Source: Didymodactylos carnosus
Lineage: Eukaryota > Rotifera > Eurotatoria > Philodinida > Philodinidae
Assembly (NCBI GenBank): GCA_905250885.1
Contig: CAJNOQ010000114.1
Span: 1-64,000 of the forward strand
Reading direction: 5' to 3'
DNA length: 64,000 nucleotides
The notes beneath the pieces are model-generated. The model ran no database searches, was not told the origin of the DNA, and saw nothing but the letters and a program-made list of their open reading frames with translations. Made by a program: the position numbers and the translations under genes. This document shows positions 61,231 to 64,000 of the stretch, piece after piece. Each line of letters starts with the position of its first letter. The first letter of the stretch is position 1.

Positions 61231-63877
61231 CCGGTCTGATATCCAGTATTAAACATGTTAATTTTGAATAATTTTTTAATATTTTTTTCATTGATTTGAG
61301 AAATAATTGTTGATATTCAAAATTTAATTCTAAAGTTATTCGAAGATGATTTAATCTAAAAGAATAACCATTTGTCAACAATAAATCAATGTCTTGTTGT
61401 TTTTGAATCATATTTTTTCCTAAAAAAACACAGAAATATACAATAAATTAACATATACTTCTTTTTTTTATTTTTATAAACAAAATATACACATTACCTA
61501 ATATAAATGTATGTAATAAATTCCATTTATTACTCATTGTATACATAAATGTTTGTTTCATAATTGTTAATATTGTTATACGTGTATCTTTTCCTTTTTT
61601 TCGTTTAAATAATTGAACATCATCCATAGATAATATTCGAATATATTTTAAAATTAAACATAATTGTATCATTGTTCTCGGTGACATTTGTATATGTTTC
61701 ATTATTAATTCTTTTAAATGACTTATCATATTTATTTGTTTATGTTCACATATTTGTGTTTTAATATCATTAAAAGCATAACCCATTTGATCAATTTTAA
61801 TATGAGACATTGTTATTTTAAATAAATTTTCTAAACGTGTAATTAAAACAAATAGTCCATTATAACTTAATTGTACATTAGAAATTGTAAGAGATTGAAT
61901 TAAATGTAAATAAGATGTATTATAAATTGTACGTAATATATAAAGTTCAAATGTTTGTGGTTGTTTATCTGACCAAGAAATTGTTGTTGAAACTAAACAA
62001 CAAAAAATAAAAATATAATCAATATTAGAATTTTTTTAATGGATTAAAAATATGAGCAATATATATCTAAGGTTAAGGAAATTTAAAAGTCGAGCACTTT
62101 TTTGTTTTTCGATTTCTATACATGGTTGGATAGAGCTCGCTTCGCTGAATCCAAATATGTATGATTTGACCGCAAAAAAAAAACATTTTTTGTAGTCAAA
62201 AACTCAAAAACCTGCAAAACTTGAAGGTTTGAAAAACCGTCTGATTTACGAAAAACGGTCTACATTGTCTAAACAACTCGTGCTAGACTTTTGCAAGTTT
62301 TTTTTTCTTAATCTACGTGAAAAACTGAATCTAAAAATCTGTTTGCTGATCATTCATTGAGGATTTTTCCGATATCTCGAAAACCACTTGTTTTTCGTGC
62401 CAAAAACTTCAAGTCCTTTTGTGAAAACTTCCTAGGACTTATCGGTTTTCCGAAGGAAAAAGAACTTTGAAGTATAAGATTTATATATGAAAATTTTTGT
62501 GATTTCCAGGTTTGTTTTTTGTCAGTAGTTGTAAACTTTTGGAGTGAAATTGTGATTGATCAAATTTGAATATATATTTGGTGTTTACAGCTACTGTATG
62601 GTCTAATAACAGACAGTACATTATGATGTATTATGTATTGATCTGATATTGTTAAACACAAGTTTTAAAAAGTATTATCATATCTCTCTATATGATCAGA
62701 AAAAAAAGCTATTAAACAGAAGTTTCTCTCACACACTACTATTCGTATTTAACTTCTTTCTATTTATACATCTTCTATGTTATAGTTCAATAGAAAGTTT
62801 TCACATTTTTGCTTCGTAGAAGCAACGCTGACAAGGTTTTTAAAGGGAGAATTTACTTGAATTATTATTTATTATTTTATTATATAAATTCATTGATGTT
62901 GTATAACATTGTATGTAATCAATACAAATAATATTTCGTTTAAACCATAGTTCATTTCTTATACATGAATAATTGGACGATGTTTGTAATGATCGACTAT
63001 TATTTGGTAATATAATTTGAAAATATTCATTTGGTATATATAATTGATTATTATTCATGATCATTTTCATACGATTATAATCAATCATATTAATTAAAAT
63101 TAAACGTTTTAAATTTGTTTTTCTAAATATTATTAAATAAATATCGATTAATTGACATATACCATTTAAATAATTTAAATAAATAAATTCAATTGATGAA
63201 CATTTAAATAAAAATTGTTCAAATTCATAAGAAAAATGTATATCATTAAGTAATAAAAAATTTAATTTAAATATACGTAATTGATAACATTGATTTAAAC
63301 GAGAAAATACATCACGACTTGAATAATCAAACATTATTTTAATATTTAACTCAATTAAATGTTGAAATGATTGATGATCAATATTATTATAAATTGTTAA
63401 TTGTAAATTAGTTAAATATGGAAATTTTTTTAAATCACATTTATCATTAGTATAATTTTCATTTAATTTCAATGTTTCTAATGTTGATGAACATTTTGAA
63501 AATAGACAATGTTGTTCTTTTAATAAAATTTGTTCATTATTAATAATTAAATGTTTTAATGAACGAAAATTAAATAAATTAAAACCATTATTATACAATA
63601 ATTGTCGACATATATCTTCAAAATCATTATCAATAATCAATGTTTGAACATATAATTGATTTGATATTAATAATTGACAAAAATAGTCAAATATTTCATA
63701 ATTAATTGATGGTAATAATGAATTAGATAAATGTACATATGACCAAATAGATGGATCATTTAATACGGGTTTAATACGTTTTGATCGACATTTATAAAAG
63801 AGACGAACCGTTTCATAGATGCCAACATTTTTAAATATTTTAACTAGAACAACGTTTGGTAAATCGAGCAATGACAT
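60995..63877 (-). CDS. F-box protein with LRR-like region, 3 exons
   Basis: Exons: 63877-62857, 61992-61498 and 61419-60995. Introns are 864 and 78 bases; the total is 647 codons including the stop. The first 45 residues are an F-box (LDLPNVVLVKIFKNVGIYET, then VRLFYKCRS, ending DPSIW), the docking site for SKP1 in SCF ubiquitin ligases. The rest is a long series of Leu/Ile/Asn-rich segments like degenerate leucine-rich repeats (LKHLIINNEQ, LTNLQLTIYN, LKRLILINM), which would hold the substrate. F-box/LRR genes of this style are numerous in bdelloids. If the 864-base intron is not used, exon 1 reads on to a stop at 62840 and the other two exons would be a separate gene. An ATT microsatellite gives an Asn run in the last exon. 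An AG just before the first ATG leaves room for an upstream exon. Confidence 0.78.
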
Positions 63878-64000
63878 ATCTAAAATAAATAAGATGTTTG
63901 ATGCTAACTAAACATATGAATATAAAATCGTGTCAAAAATTGTAAAAATCGTTCTTTTGAAAGGAAAAACCTATTCATACATATTATAATCATTTTCAAT
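63878..64000. other. window edge upstream of the F-box gene
   Basis: AT-rich. A possible acceptor (TTTTAG on the minus strand near 63,880) means an earlier exon may lie beyond the window. Confidence 0.35.

Noticed and set aside
7641-64000. Telomere repeats, CRISPR arrays, retroviral or Polinton parts
   Set aside because: I looked for TGTGGG-type telomere repeats, spaced direct repeats, reverse transcriptase and capsid-like frames, and saw none.

Overview
The window joins two unlike kinds of DNA. Bases 1 to about 7,565 are bacterial and closely resemble a Rickettsiales genome (Rickettsia or a relative such as Megaira): AT-rich, intron-free and tightly packed, with an 807-residue GyrB, a HAD-IIA phosphatase, a CCA-encoding tRNA-Leu, an MgtE magnesium channel, cytochrome c1 and short palindromic repeats. 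From about 7,640 to the end the DNA is animal and fits a rotifer, probably a bdelloid. Genes there are split by introns that are mostly 55-95 bases long, with GT..AG ends and consistent phases. The intergenic DNA is long, AT-rich and full of fold-back repeats. One gene is a WWE/ADP-ribosyltransferase/AIG1 combination of domain types that I recall as abundant in bdelloids. The sequence alone cannot say whether the join is a bacterial insertion in the animal genome or an assembly chimera of host and symbiont.

Bacterial part: a cut-off murB fragment (1-165), gyrB (minus), a HAD hydrolase (plus), a small unknown gene, a 128-base inverted-repeat element, tRNA-Leu(GAG), mgtE (plus, tail altered at a T run) and petC (minus, without its usual partner petB). 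Several of these signs point to decay or rearrangement.

Animal part: a neuropeptide F/Y-type prohormone gene (12,227-16,890) whose 4.4 kb intron is packed with repeats; a broken TPR-like gene (20,258-21,437); tRNA-Trp (21,699-21,770); an AT-rich repeat field (23.7-25.8 kb); the WWE-ART-AIG1 gene (29,002-30,836); a single-exon four-pass membrane protein with PPxY motifs (35,615-36,412); a non-autonomous hAT element with an 8-base target duplication (43,209-44,119) beside a zinc-finger pseudogene; a Rubicon-homology-domain gene (46,185-48,166); two neighbouring dual-specificity phosphatase genes (51,156-52,415 and 53,724-55,702); and an F-box gene (60,995-63,877). For the four multi-exon minus-strand genes I rebuilt exons by eye, and each sums to a whole number of codons.

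Most of the remaining animal DNA is not coding. It holds at least a dozen palindromic or terminal-inverted-repeat elements, some nested and some shared between distant sites. I recognised no retroviral, LTR or Polinton element. The animal genes do not form one pathway: they are a peptide hormone, an autophagy/endosome factor, signalling phosphatases, a ubiquitin-ligase adaptor and an immune-like GTPase/ADP-ribosyltransferase.
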